From positions 79,624-143,623 of the forward strand of contig DF240050.1 in assembly GCA_000507305.1 (NCBI GenBank): a stretch of DNA of 64,000 nucleotides, written 5' to 3'. Positions 44,879 to 55,442 of the stretch are shown here, in pieces. The stretch comes from Breviolum minutum Mf 1.05b.01 (lineage: Eukaryota; Sar; Dinophyceae; Suessiales; Symbiodiniaceae). A program made the position numbers and the translations under genes. Every line of letters begins with the position of its first letter. The stretch's first letter is position 1. The notes under the pieces are model-generated. The model did not search any database. It was not told where the DNA came from and worked only from the letters and a program-made list of their open reading frames with translations.

Positions 44879-47800
44879 GTGCCAATCGAGTGTTACACTT
44901 GGCGTATCGCAATGGCAAGTTGCTTGGCTGTTGCTCTTCCACTTTACAACCACCTTGGACTCCCAGGACTGGGAAAGGTTGGTCAGTTGGTTTTGGTCGT
45001 GGATGATAAAGCCAGTACACCACCCCAAACGGTTACCCTCCCTGTGTTGTGTTGGGTTGATTGGCTGGTTGGTTGGTTGGTTGGTTGGTTGATTTTTTGG
45101 GGGGATGAAATATATACATAACAGTTAGCCCCTAAAAATGGTGGTTTCCAATAGGAATCTCCTTTTCCAGGGGTCGATGTTCAGGGGCTATTTTAGTTTC
45201 AGGGAGGGTATTTAGTGTGAGGGATTAGAGTATCCCACTGGTAAGTAGTGATCGGATCACCGCCATTTATAAGCCAAGGCCATGAATGGAAGGGGTCCCA
45301 CAACCCGATCCTTAGTGGACTAAAACGATCACCATGGTTATTCACGACTTAGTAACTGGGATGATCCTCCAAGTAACTTTTGGTGATTGAAACTGCCATT
45401 GAAAAACGGTCAGGGTTTTTTTTTCCGGAGGTGTGAAATGCCCAAAAAGTGTTTGTCAGGCTTGTTGCGTCAGGGTCCTCACTGAAGTTTGAAAGGTTGC
45501 AACGCCCAAAGAGATGACCAAAATGGATAGAGTTCCTTGACCCCTATGGTTCATGATGGAAAAAAGGGGAGGAGAGATAATATACCTCCAGCTATAGTTT
45601 GCGGGTTGCCAAAAACCCTAAAAACTAAGTGGGTACACTCTGGAAAATTAAATTAACGGCTGGAACCCAAAGTCATGGAGGTTTGGTTCAGATGATGTTC
45701 TTTTTCAATTGGGTCATCTTTATGTTCTTTTCGCCCTTACGTTTTCCATGGTGTAAAGAATCAATTCTGTTTTACGCAGGACCCAGGCTGCAAACCTACC
45801 CCCCCTGTAACATACCCCCCCCCCTCGAAAGTAGGGGTTTCAAAACGCCGGCCTTCTTAAGGGAAAACCAATAAGTTTTCAAAAGCCCTGATCATAGCCG
45901 GCCTTAGTTGGGTGTTTCCGAAAAAGGCGGTACCCCCAAATCATCCATTTTAATAAGGGGTTTCCATTATTTTCACCATCCATTTTGGGGTATCCCTATT
46001 TTTGGAAACACCCTGTGTGTTCCAGGAACTGCGGACATTGGGGTTTGTTATCCGTCCATCCTGATGCACAAGGGACTGGTGTGGCCTCTGCGACTCGGCG
46101 TGGTAAAGTTGAGTGAAGTTCATCACCCCCCGGCCAGGGAACCCCACCGGGTTTTTTAGACCTCTAGGTGGTGGCAACTCAAATGTTTTTGGAAATTTTC
46201 ACCTACCGAAAACTTGGGGTTTCATGATCCAATTTGACTTGCGCATATCTTTCAGATGGGTTGGTGAAAAACCACCACCTAGACTTTTAAAAAAACCCGG
46301 GCTGCCCTGAAAACCCATTGGTTTCCCTTAAGGCCAGCGTTTTGAAGCCCTTATGAATCTGAGGCTCCCGGGTTACGTTAGGGTCCCCGGGGGTTGGTTG
46401 GTTGGAGGATCATCCCACTGGATGTAAGTCCCCTAAGGATCGGGTAGTTGGGACCCCGGACCCAAATGGCCGGAAATTTATGGCCTTTTTTAAATGGCGG
46501 TGATCCGATCACTACTTACGATACCTGTGGCCCGATCCTCCTTTTGTAGGTTTTGTTAGATATGGGGATATTAACCCAACTTACTAGTTACCCTGAATCA
46601 ACCATTTTTGCCACCAAGTAACCTATCAGCACTTAGGCCCCGAAAAGGGATGAAGGTAAAAACCATGTAAAAACTTAGAGGTTTTGTTGGACAAACGACA
46701 ATGACCCCAGTCGTAATTTGATTGGATATAACATATAGGTGTTTCCAAACATAGTGGTACCCCAAAATGGATGGTGTATAATGGAAAAACCCTATGAAAC
46801 TGGATGATTTGGGGGGAAAACCCACTAATTTTCGGAAACATCCATATGTGAGCAATGAAAAAACCCCGGTTGTTTAGGGTATATAGGGGATGTATAAAAC
46901 CCTGTAAATAATGGGATAAACTACCAACCTCAACTGGTAAACGCCGGATTTTGTCCATCAACAGTAGGAACAGTTTGGGTGGCTACTTCCTAAATGGGAT
47001 GATCGGCTGCCATTGACCTCCACCACGTATACCTCCTTTCTTTCAAGGCCTTGATCGCTGCTGCGGAGCGACGGCTCTTGGACTCTGGATGTTGTAGCTT
47101 GGATTTTGAGCTGCCAACAACGAGGTGGGCACAACAAAAACCAGTTACTAACTAGGGGTTATTGTAGGCTATAACCCCTAGAAATGGCCGAAAAGAAATG
47201 GATAACTGGTGTTAATTATCACCTGGCCGAAACAGAAATGGGTAATGGGAACTTAGGTAACCAAACAAGTTGCGTGCTCAACATTTATTTGTACCTTTGC
47301 CTTTCGGATCGTTGAGATGAAGGCAGTGAATTGAATCCTGTTCTAAAGTTCCATGCTCTCCCAACATATTTAAATTTAGACTTCTCATTGAAAGTGATGA
47401 GTCGAACTTAATTTAGTCTCCCAGAACAAAGGATCAAAAACACCAACCAGCCGGATTGATTTGTTTGAAATTCGAGAAAATTGATGTGAGGTGTTTCCTT
47501 CGAGGAGTTCGAAAAGTAGTTTTGTTTTAATCTCAAGATGTAGTTTCCTGAAAGTCATGGATCCACAAACTCTCTGTTGAATTTCATTTGACTCATTAAT
47601 CCTAATCACAGGTCCAGAAGAACTCCTGAAAAACCTTACACCCCCGGAAGTTTAACATTAGACGCTGAAAAGGGACCATTTTATGAGGAAAGTAGTCGTC
47701 TTTCCAATCAGGGGTTGTTTTCATCACTACCTGGAACGCCAAGAGTCCGATTTTTGTTAGGCAACAAAATACCCCTAAAACCAGCAACTATTGCTGCCTT

Positions 47801-47990
47801 AAAAAATAGGTCGTTCCCAACGGCTTTCCAGGTTTCCGGGGTCATTTTTCTGCTTGTAGATGAAGTTGTCGGTAACCAAGGTAGTATTCAAATTGAATAT
47901 GAGTTCACAGCTGGAGATCCTGACTCCTTACGTTTGCTTGAATGGTATGAGGCGCGTTTTGGGGTTTTTGGGGACCAGGGATGCGATGCG
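44879..47990 (+). CDS. GNAT-family N-acetyltransferase, four exons visible
   Basis: Exons 44879-44972, 46026-46089, 47048-47090 and 47860-47990 join in phase. The product runs ANRVLHLAYRNGKLLGCCSS, TLQPPWTPRTG, NCGHWGLLSVHPDAQGTGVA, SALIAAAERRLLDSGYEVV, IQIEYEFTAGDPDSLRLLEW, YEARFGV. This is the GNAT core: the GKLLGC strand, the acetyl-CoA-binding motif A (LLSVHPDAQGTGVASAL, with the Q-x-x-G-x-G/A signature QGTGVA), and the C-terminal LLEWYEARFGV helix-strand. The enzyme would move an acetyl group from acetyl-CoA to an amine; the substrate cannot be read. Donors are GA (44973), GC (46090), GT (47091) and GT (47991). An upstream exon supplying the first codon base is missing. A possible last exon, 48477-48545, follows ATGCAG in phase 0 and reads VIAENCREETKQGCK, SYAEVDV, TAG. 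Confidence 0.8.
45910..46013. repeat. Family G TIR element
   Basis: GGGTGTTTCCGAAAAAGGCGG..ATCCCTATTTTTGGAAACACCC, 12 bp before GNAT exon 2. Confidence 0.8.
46164..46282. repeat. Family A TIR element (CAACTCAAA sub-type)
   Basis: CTAGGTGGTGGCAACTCAAAT..GAAAAACCACCACCTAG, in GNAT intron 2. Confidence 0.8.
47730..47832. repeat. Family L TIR element
   Basis: CCTGGAACGCCAAGAGTCC..CAACGGCTTTCCAGG. Its arms match 16324-16416, including TTAGGCAACAAA.TACCCCTAAAACC. Confidence 0.75.
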
Positions 47991-47998
47991 GTGGGTTA

Positions 47999-48165
47999 CT
48001 TGGATGTCCCGGGACGGGTGGGTTTGTTAGGATTATAATGGTTAGTTTAGGATCAATGGGTTAGTAATATTCTACTTGTAAATGGGGGAACCCTTGGGGT
48101 GAAATGGATACCACTGATGGATCCTCACTAACTTGATCCTAACAAATCCAACGGGACATCCAAGT
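47999..48165. repeat. Family C TIR element
   Basis: CTTGGATGTCCCGGGAC..CCAACGGGACATCCAAG, beginning 9 bp after the GNAT exon 4 end: the donor GTGGGTTA abuts the element's left end. Confidence 0.8.
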
Positions 48166-48757
48166 AGTAGATGTTAAGAATTTTCGAGATCACTGACTTA
48201 GGTCCAATGCGTTTTTGTTGTGGAAGATTTGAGGGGTTGATCATACCGACCCATGTTCATACGGGATTCACTTAGATTTGACAATTTGTGTTATTCTTGA
48301 ACTGCATTGGATTTCAGGTTAGCAGCACACCGTTTTTAGTTGAGACTTCATGATATTTCTTCGTGGTCACTTGTGGTCACACCTGTTAGTTTCAGAGAGG
48401 GTGCATGATTCAGAATCCAGTTCCGTCCTTGGTTTTTTACTTCCCGTTTTTTTCGAACGGGTCGTCAAGAATGCAGGTGATCGCTGAAAATTGCCGTGAA
48501 GAAACAAAACAGGGATGCAAGTCGTATGCCGAAGTTGATGTTTAGGTAACCAGGTAGTGCATCCAACAGCCCCTAAAGATCAATGGTTGGAATCCATGAA
48601 TGTCCAAACTTGGGTTTGGCCCATTTTTAGAGGCAAGCTGCTTAGCTGTCCGTTTTAGGGAGTGCAAGTTATCCAATTCCCCAACCGTTTTCGGGGGGTC
48701 ATAACCAATGGGACCCTCTTGTCTTGGATATAACCCCTGCTGATTTGAAAAGATAAG

Positions 48758-48819
48758 ACATGCCGTTGTCACTGACCATTGAAAGCTGGGAAAGGGTTGA
48801 CATCCAGCACGGCAGTTGA
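48758..48819 (+). CDS. Candidate short exon, function unknown
   Basis: After AAAGATAAG the frame reads MPLSLTIESWERVDIQHGS and TGA. A donor GTTGAC inside could end it earlier. Plausible peptide, no family. Confidence 0.35.
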
Positions 48820-49026
48820 TGATAATCCAGGGGGTATACCCAACCAACCCACCCAAGAGATCCAGCCACCCCTACTTGGGGAAGCATCTTTTTTAATTTT
48901 CACCCCGAACCTTGGGGAAGATTCCCATTTTGACTAATATTTTTCAACTGGGTTGCCGTTTCTACCAAAGGGCGCGCAATAAGTAAAGTTCATACTGACA
49001 AGCTAACGGTGTTGAAGCACACCTTG

Positions 49027-49672
49027 AAAAGTTCCCTGAGTGGGCCTGTGCCTTCTGACGGAAGTAGCTTGGGCCGCGGCGCCCTTTGTCTGCAACATCC
49101 ATTTTTCAAAATCTTTCAGCAGTCAGAATGTTGTGTCTAAGGCCAAACAGTCCACTGGGCCCGTTGGTTCAAGTCCAGTGGCTAATAGCCGACACACATG
49201 GATTTGTCCGGTATGTCATGCTCAAGTTTGTTGTCAAACGCAATGGGCCTCAGTTGCTCAAAGAAACATCACATGAAATCTCGGCATCCCGAGTTCAATC
49301 TAAAACTCATTATGCATCAACGGCCACCTACTGTCGTTGTTGCCTCGTTTGAAATTCCCCTGACGGAGCGAGGTTGGACGTGTCCACTCTGTCCCAAAGG
49401 TTTGCCTTGTCTCCCGAATCAGGACCGGCTGCGTGCAATTAAGGAACATTGCAAAGAACCACCCAGATGAAACTGCTTTCAGTCTCTATGCGAAACAACA
49501 AAAAGGACGGCCTGAACGTGGAACTAAGGAGGCTCTAAGCCGAAAACATTCTGAAGTTCGAAAGAAGCAGTTCCGCACTCACGATATCGTGGAGGTTCAG
49601 CCTGTCGATGAGGAACGGAAAAGTGCTTCAGATCGAGGGAGTAAGTTTTTCTGCAAGCGATGCTTGGGTTGA
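49027..49672 (+). pseudogene. Frameshifted double zinc-finger-like protein relic
   Basis: Three overlapping frames make one continuous protein if two shifts are allowed (near 49265 and near 49450). Unit 1 has WICPVC.. followed by KSRHPEF; unit 2 has GWTCPLCPKGLPCLP.. and AIKEHCK with NHPDE, a CxxC..H..H layout; then a charged tail KQQKGRPERGTKEALS and RKKQFRTHDIVEVQPV. The DNA is GC-rich and free of TIR elements. Such CxxC/H modules occur in mobile-element proteins as well as cellular ones; with no reverse transcriptase in view I cannot say which. Confidence 0.5.
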
Positions 49673-49899
49673 AACCACCAACTAGTTGTTGGATTTTAAA
49701 GATACCCCCCGAAATTTCACGTAGATACGCAACATGACGCTGTGTTTTTTTGCTGGAGATGCATTTTCCAGCCGGCCCATCATGTTTGGTATCTATTTGT
49801 TTACTTTTTGGACCAACTTTCCCATGTGACCTTGGAAGATCCGTTTATATAACTTGCCGTTTAAAGTGGAGGATGTTACGTTTCTTCTTGATTCTTTTT

Positions 49900-50009
49900 G
49901 GGATTTCTCCAGGGATCCCCAAGCAGCACCTGGAAATCCATTGAAGTATGGGAATGGGTCCAGCTTATGGGAAATGGGTCCCACTACTGGGAATCCCTGG
50001 AGAAATCCC
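49900..50009. repeat. 110-bp palindromic element
   Basis: GGGATTTCTCCAGGGATCCCC at left and GGGAATCCCTGGAGAAATCCC at right, with a GGGAATGGGTCC / GGGAAATGGGTCC loop. It is unlike families A-L. Confidence 0.75.
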
Positions 50010-50341
50010 TAACTTGATGCAATGTGGTTTTTGCAAACCTGGTGAAAATCCAGACCACATCGTTCCTGAGGACGCAGCCAGCTAACTCATTTGACTTTAT
50101 ATAGTGGGATTTTTTGAATGTAATTAACCCACTAAAAATTGCCAACCTTTAATTGCTCGTGGACCCATCAGTTTTGCCTAGTGTAAAGAAGAGATTTTGT
50201 TAGTCTCACATGTGTACACTTCATTAATCTTGATTACTAATGTGGACTGTGAAAGGTCTACAAGTCACAATAGCCCAAGATTCAAACTTGTGTTAATTGT
50301 TCGTTGATATAAATAGATCATACACAACTGATCTCTCACTC

Positions 50342-50524
50342 TTACCTATACTGACGAATGTCAACAGAGCGAACAACGGCCAAATATCTGTGAAATCGAA
50401 TTGAGGAACCTAAGATAAATAGCAGGCAACAAGCGGCAACCAAACAGACTATACCAATCACGAGGGCCAAAGAAGAGGACATAACTGGAAGATCTGTTAA
50501 TGTAAAGGAACGAAGCAAAAACAT
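50342..50524 (-). CDS. Doubtful minus-strand ORF with one membrane span
   Basis: 60 codons from ATG, with a 20-residue hydrophobic core (SSLALVIGIVCLVAACCLLF) followed by basic residues. It is the only minus-strand frame here I could not dismiss at once. It lies in an element-free stretch with a TATAAATAG motif on the + strand at about 50307. No homology claimed. Confidence 0.2.
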   Translation of the reverse strand: MFLLRSFTLTDLPVMSSSLALVIGIVCLVAACCLLFILGSSIRFHRYLAVVRSVDIRQYR

Positions 50525-50617
50525 CAGTCAATGGATGAGTATTCTTGGTTGAATTTGGTACTTTGAACCTATTCTAAGCAATTTTCTCCAAGGGAAATTG
50601 GATTAAGGCTTTCACCA

Positions 50618-50735
50618 CTTGGATGTCCCAGGAAGTTAATAAATGGTTAGGAAGTGGATTATAACCCTGATAGCACCCCATTTATAAGCAGGTGAAATAA
50701 CCCATTGATCCTAACCATCCAACGGGACATCCAAG
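50618..50735. repeat. Family C TIR element
   Basis: CTTGGATGTCCCAGGAAG..ATCCAACGGGACATCCAAG. Confidence 0.85.
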
Positions 50736-50847
50736 CAGTGGGCCAACCTGCCGCAGGGAAAATGTGGCTTCAAAAGTGCGGGACCTCAGGGGTTTTTTGA
50801 TGAGGTGTTGCTTTTTTTGCGTGGTTGGGGTGGTTTTGCGAAAACCA

Positions 50848-50958
50848 CTCCGGGATCAACTAACATAGCTGGCTGGAAATCCACCGAAATTCCACTAGGA
50901 AATACATCGACTCGAATGGTGGATTTTCCAGCCAGCTATGTTAGTTTATTGGAGGGTA
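50848..50958. repeat. Family H TIR element
   Basis: ACTCCGGGATCAACTAACATAGC..GCTATGTTAGTTTATTGGAGGGTA with the perfect inner arm GCTGGCTGGAAATCCACC. Confidence 0.75.
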
Positions 50959-51631
50959 CCCTTTTCATCCTTTACCTAGAGCCCCAATGACCTCCATATT
51001 TGAAGGTCAACCCCTCCAAAACAAGGCCCAAATTCCAATCAAAACAAGGGTCATGGCTGGGTTCTAGGCATTTATTGTGACCTTATCTTTGTGGGATAGA
51101 AATGATCAAGTAATATTTGAATTGGTGATGTGGGGCCCGGTGCTTTGGGAGTTTCCCCTAAGTAACAATGGGTATCCCAGGAATCCAAACTACCAACCCA
51201 AACCTTAAGCTCAAAATAACTCAAGGGGTTCCAAATTGGCCACTGGGCCGCCTAGGAATTTTGTTCCGACTTGCTGGGTTCGACATGGTTTCAGTGTCGA
51301 ACCAGGAAGCACGGCTGGGAAAATATGGCCATGGGTCAAAATTAGGGGTAAGAGAACACAGATTTAGGACATTTGAACCATTGCCATAGGGCAGATGTTA
51401 GCTTAGAAAAAATTACCACGTTGATTGTCATGATCATGCCATGTTAACCAAGAAATATCCCTCGAAAAAGCAGACATAATGATCCAACACTTCATCTTAG
51501 TGAAGTTTCAATGTTTTCTTTTGAACCCAATAAAGTCATGAAGGGGAACCAATCCATGGCTTCAGAATGAAAGATTTGTTTCAATGAAAGCTTGAGACGG
51601 TTCCTATGTTTCCATTTACCACCCCCCCAAG

Positions 51632-52125
51632 GTTGGCCGTTCATAAGCTATCGAAGCGGATCACCTTGGAAGCCGGGCTTCAATCATCGCCTGGTTACGT
51701 GGTTGACCTTCGACAAAGATGTTTTTGTCTTATGGTCAGAACTTCCTGGTTTGACATTTGCTTCGCTTAAAAACAAAACCTGCAAGACAGAATGATACTT
51801 CGAATGTATCCGTGGCTTTTTTGCTGAACGAGTTTGGTATGGGCCGACGGGAGAGGGCCGACTGGAGCCTGTTTGATAGGCGACAAATACTGAGCATCTC
51901 GAACAAGTGCCACCTCAGAGGGTAGTCTGAGGTTTGTTTTGGTGTCTCATGGTAGGGGTTGTTTAACCAACTTTTCTCGGCTCTTCCAGCTCTGGCATGC
52001 TGGCGAGGTACTGGAAGACTCATTGTGGAGTTGCGTATCCGGCTGCTGAGTGCAGTAGAGCCATTGTGAAGAATCTTTGTCTCTTACATTCTTTCTCACC
52101 ATGTCCTCTCGTCACCGGTTTGTAG
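51632..52125 (+). CDS. Unknown gene with short introns, three exons
   Basis: Exon 51632-51717 (after CCACCCCCCCAAG) ends at a GA donor, TTCGACAAA|GATGTT. Exon 51791-51921 reads NDTSNVSVAFLLNEFGMG, RRERADWSLFDRRQILSIS, NKCHLR and ends at GTAGTC. Exon 51990-52125 follows CTCGGCTCTTCCAG and reads SGMLARYWKTHCGVAYPAAE, CSRAIVKNLCLLHSFSPCPL, VTGL, TAG. Intron 2 (68 bp) is a textbook GT..pyrimidine..AG intron and the phase fits; intron 1 (73 bp) is less sure because its sequence is open in frame. These introns are ten to forty times shorter than elsewhere here and hold no TIR element. No domain recognised. A minus-strand frame also spans part of it. Confidence 0.55.
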
Positions 52126-52505
52126 TTTGTTAGTTGCCTTTATCACAATGGAGACTTATTTCAACCACCGGGTTCACAACTATGACTATATGGCTACAAC
52201 TTTTGTTCCACCCACAACTTACTTCCTATTGCAAAATTAATATGTTCACCCACTTACCCTAAAAAAAGGAGTGATTTTGCCCATCACCCACACCTAGCAG
52301 TATGTTCACCTACCCAAAACGTGTTTTTGTTCGTTGAAAAAGAAAATGAATCATCCTCCAAGTCACCACCCGTCAACGTTAATGGGAAAAAAAGTAAAAA
52401 CCAACGACCCCCCCACTTGGACGTCCCAGGAAGTCAGTAAATGGTTAGTAAGTGGGTTATAACCGTAATATACCCCATGTAAAAGTGGGACATTCAAGCG
52501 TCCAG

Positions 52506-52558
52506 GTGGTTCGGGACCACCCCGACGCGGCTCGGAATTCCGTTGTTGCATCTTGGCG
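52506..52558 (+). CDS. Candidate exon, function unknown
   Basis: After AGCGTCCAG the frame reads VVRDHPDAARNSVVASW and reaches a GT donor (TGGCG|GTCCGT). GC-rich third positions suggest coding. It directly follows a truncated family-C element. Confidence 0.45.
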
Positions 52559-52780
52559 GTCCGTTGGGGGGGGGTGGAAAAATCGGTTGGAAAAAAGGTG
52601 TCCATTTCATCTTTTTGAAGCACCACTTTGGGGGTTGGATACCCCTGGAACTCTAAACAAATCTAAACAACCAATTTTGCCTGTTTCAGTGGGATGACTC
52701 CTCCAAATCAAAAACGATGAAAAATGGGGTGTGAAACACCATTTCCATCCATTTAAAACTGGTTGTTTACTTGGATGTGT

Positions 52781-52876
52781 TTTTTTTGGTGATTTTTTGC
52801 GGATTCTACCATGGTAAATCACCATTCAACCACCCCTTGTTTTTTTTTCCAACCACTTTAGGCAAATCTAAGGAAA
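52781..52876. repeat. Family J element
   Basis: GTGTTTTTTTTGGTGATTTTTTGCGGATTCTACCATGG..TTTAGGCAAATCTAAG. Confidence 0.65.
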
Positions 52877-53250
52877 GCAAATGGGTGGTGAGAAGATGCC
52901 TATCCCATGATGGATAGATATATGATGATATATGGGACGAGTTCAGTATATTCACCGATCCATGAATGGGTGATTTTTATGGGATCAATGTAGGTAAATA
53001 TATACCATACGCGAATCCTATGGCTATGGAAACTACAAAGGGTCTTAAAAGGGGCCCATTTTTGGGGAAACATCAAACTTGATGCAAAAAATGTATGGTA
53101 ATTGTGAGATACATTTTCCAGGACATATTTAGTTTGGGTTGGTTTCATGTAGTGACCCCCTGAACTACCAAGAGATTAGTCCACTAAGATCATGGGCATA
53201 CATGGCACCACAGTGGTTATTTTCCGTATACCCTGTTTTTATTTGTCCAG

Positions 53251-53344
53251 AAATCGGGAGGTATGATTCCAGACAGGGAGATATACTTTCTTCGGAGGGA
53301 CGCCGGGTACATGATGCAATACATGAGTTTCCTCCGAGAAAAAT
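53251..53344 (+). CDS. Candidate exon, function unknown
   Basis: Between TTTTTATTTGTCCAG and a GT donor (AAAAAT|GTATTT). One frame reads IGRYDSRQGDILSSEGRR, VHDAIHEFPPRK; another starts MIPDREIYFLRRDAGY. The first is the more protein-like. No family. Confidence 0.45.
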
Positions 53345-53553
53345 GTATTTTCCAATCTGAACAGAGCTGGCTGGGGCCAACCTGTATTGAAGATGTGTTT
53401 CATACGTTTCATGTGACGTTCCCCACGTGTTTCCCGATGGACGAAATTCTACACCACCTGAAATGTATCACAAACCCATGTAGATAGTGAGATAAAGAAG
53501 TCTCAACTACCCCCCATTTTTACTGGTTAGGCCAGAAAATGTTCTTCCATCAG

Positions 53554-53658
53554 TACCCCCCCGAAGTTTAACATAGCCCCTGAAACATGATGGTTGGAAG
53601 ACTACTCTCATTTTGGGATGGTATATTGTCAGGGGCTATGTTAAACTTCGGGAGGGTA
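53554..53658. repeat. Family H/I TIR element
   Basis: TACCCCCCCGAAGTTTAAC..GTTAAACTTCGGGAGGGTA with inner ATAGCCCCTGAAACATGATGG. Confidence 0.8.
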
Positions 53659-53830
53659 CAAATGGGAGGATTGTTCATTGTTCTCTCTTACCATTGGTTT
53701 GCTGGTTGGTTTCCGGGTTTTGGGCATATTGAGCTGGATTTATTTGCAAGGCTTCACGCTGAAAAAATGGACCCACTGGAAAAGCAGTGACCAGTTATAC
53801 CCCCAGCCAAAGAAATGGGGCAAAAAATGG

Positions 53831-53936
53831 ATGTTTCCGAAAATAGTGGGTTTTCCCCCAAATCATCCAATTTTAATAGGGTTTTCCATGATTTTCACCA
53901 TCCATTTTGGGGTACCCCTGATTTTTGGAAACACCC
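53831..53936. repeat. Family G TIR element
   Basis: GGATGTTTCCGAAAATAGTGGG..GGGGTACCCCTGATTTTTGGAAACACCC. Confidence 0.8.
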
Positions 53937-53993
53937 AAAATTGGGCTCATAACCTGGATAAATCTCCCCTTTTTTCTCCATCCATTCTTGAAG

Positions 53994-54070
53994 TCGAGTC
54001 TCGAGGTCGTAAGAAATTGACGGAGGAGACTGTTTACACCAATAGCCAAGGGCTCAACCGGTTTCAGGGG
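53994..54070 (+). CDS. Internal exon, charged, function unknown
   Basis: Bounded by CTCCATCCATTCTTGAAG and GTATCT. Reads ESRGRKKLTEETVYTNSQG then LNRFQG. 77 nt with a two-base lead-in, so it needs a phase-1 upstream exon and leaves phase 0. Confidence 0.5.
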
Positions 54071-54360
54071 GTATCTGGGGAAGGTTTGTTGAGGTTTTTT
54101 GCTTGGGAAAAAAAACATTGGTTTTGTTGAGGCTAGGCGTTTTTGTTTATAGATATATGTTGATTCAAAAGTGATCATTTGGGGTTAGGTAGTTGAGTTG
54201 GTTTTTGACATGATTGATGTGTACTTTAAGGACGATTGAACAGCTATTGGAGGAACATAGTTTGCGCATGGCGCTTTCAGTTACAACAATAACAACCAAC
54301 AGCTGTTGATGTGTTTGTTCGAATAAACTCGCGTCACATCGGTGAACATTGCAAAAGTTG

Positions 54361-54492
54361 CTTGGATGTCCCAGGAAGTTAGGATCAAAGGTTAGGATCA
54401 GTGGGTTATAACCCCAATATACCCCATTTATAAGTATAACTAACCCATTGAAACTAACCAATTCTCCTAAATTCCGTTGAGGGACATCCAAG
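54361..54492. repeat. Family C TIR element
   Basis: CTTGGATGTCCCAGGAAG..TTGAGGGACATCCAAG with GGTTATAACCCCAATATACCCC in the left half. Confidence 0.85.
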
Positions 54493-55083
54493 TGGTCAGA
54501 CTTCCAAACTTTGGTACTAATTGAGCAAGTGAGCAACTGCCGGGGTATGCAATTGCCAGTTGTTTCAAGTTTACTCCGAAACTTGAGGAAATGATCCAAT
54601 TTGCTTTAATGGGTGGTTCAACCCACCAACTAGTAAAGGGGTTTCCACTGAAAATTTTGCCAGGAAGCTTCATAAAACTTAGCCACTTGGAGGATCATGC
54701 CCCATGGCGGATACGTGGTTAATAACCATGCTGATCATAAGTCCCGTAAGGATCGGGCTATGGGGCCCCTTCCAAATTTCGCCTTTTTTAATGGCGTATG
54801 AAGCCGGGGTGATCCGATCACCACTTACCTGAACCTTTGGACCCCAATCAAACCCCTGGAAAAATGCAGGTTTAAAGTTTAAAGCCCTAAAAAAAGTACG
54901 GTTGAAATAACACCCAGAAATAAAGAAACAAGGGTTCGAAATGGTGATTTTCGGGGAAGCCCTGTCAATTTTTAGGGAAGCTGCTGGCCATTCAACAAGA
55001 CGTAGATGAGAATTTTGTGTGGTGATTTTTTTGGTTGGAAAATATCATCCAACTGGATCGGATGTTTGGGCAGGCTTCCTCAG

Positions 55084-55419
55084 TGCAAAAGATGGGCAAT
55101 GGATGTGCAGGGAGCAGCAGGAGGGCAATTCGTGCCGCGACACGGCCACGGGCAACCCATCGATATGGAGCTCGTGGCCGAGCTGGGCTACTTGCCTTGG
55201 CCGGTGTTTGAAACCATGTCTTTGAGAGGTGCTGGGAACCAGCGGAGTGAGCGCACTTATCCCACTCCCCATGGATATGTCCACGTAGAGGAGATGGAAG
55301 CGCTGATAACGTACCCTGGTGGGCACCACGTTTACTGGTGCATGCACGTCACGGGGCACTATGTGGGGACGCCGCAGTCGGAGACCTTCTCCGACACGTC
55401 GGATGCCGAAAGCTTCTGA
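55084..55419 (+). CDS. Large intronless coding block, C-terminal part of an unknown protein
   Basis: After CTTCCTCAG, 111 codons in GC-rich, GC3-biased sequence: KRWAMDVQGAAGGQFVPRHG.., MELVAELGYLPWPVFETMS.., HGYVHVEEMEALITYPGG, HHVYWCMHVTGHYVG, ending SETFSDTSDAESF and TGA. It is the longest clean coding exon in the window. I do not recognise the family; it has many His and Tyr residues and no membrane span. Confidence 0.65.
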   Translation, partial: CKRWAMDVQGAAGGQFVPRHGHGQPIDMELVAELGYLPWPVFETMSLRGAGNQRSERTYPTPHGYVHVEEMEALITYPGGHHVYWCMHVTGHYVGTPQSETFSDTSDAESF

Positions 55420-55442
55420 CGAACCTGGCTGAGACAACCTAG

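Noticed and set aside
45055..45095. TTGGTTGGTTGG array
   Set aside because: Five-unit tetranucleotide microsatellite; not a telomere or regulatory repeat.
50220..50340. Possible LTR with a TATAAATAG promoter
   Set aside because: No second copy, no primer-binding site and no gag/pol frame within the window; only the TATA-like motif is seen.
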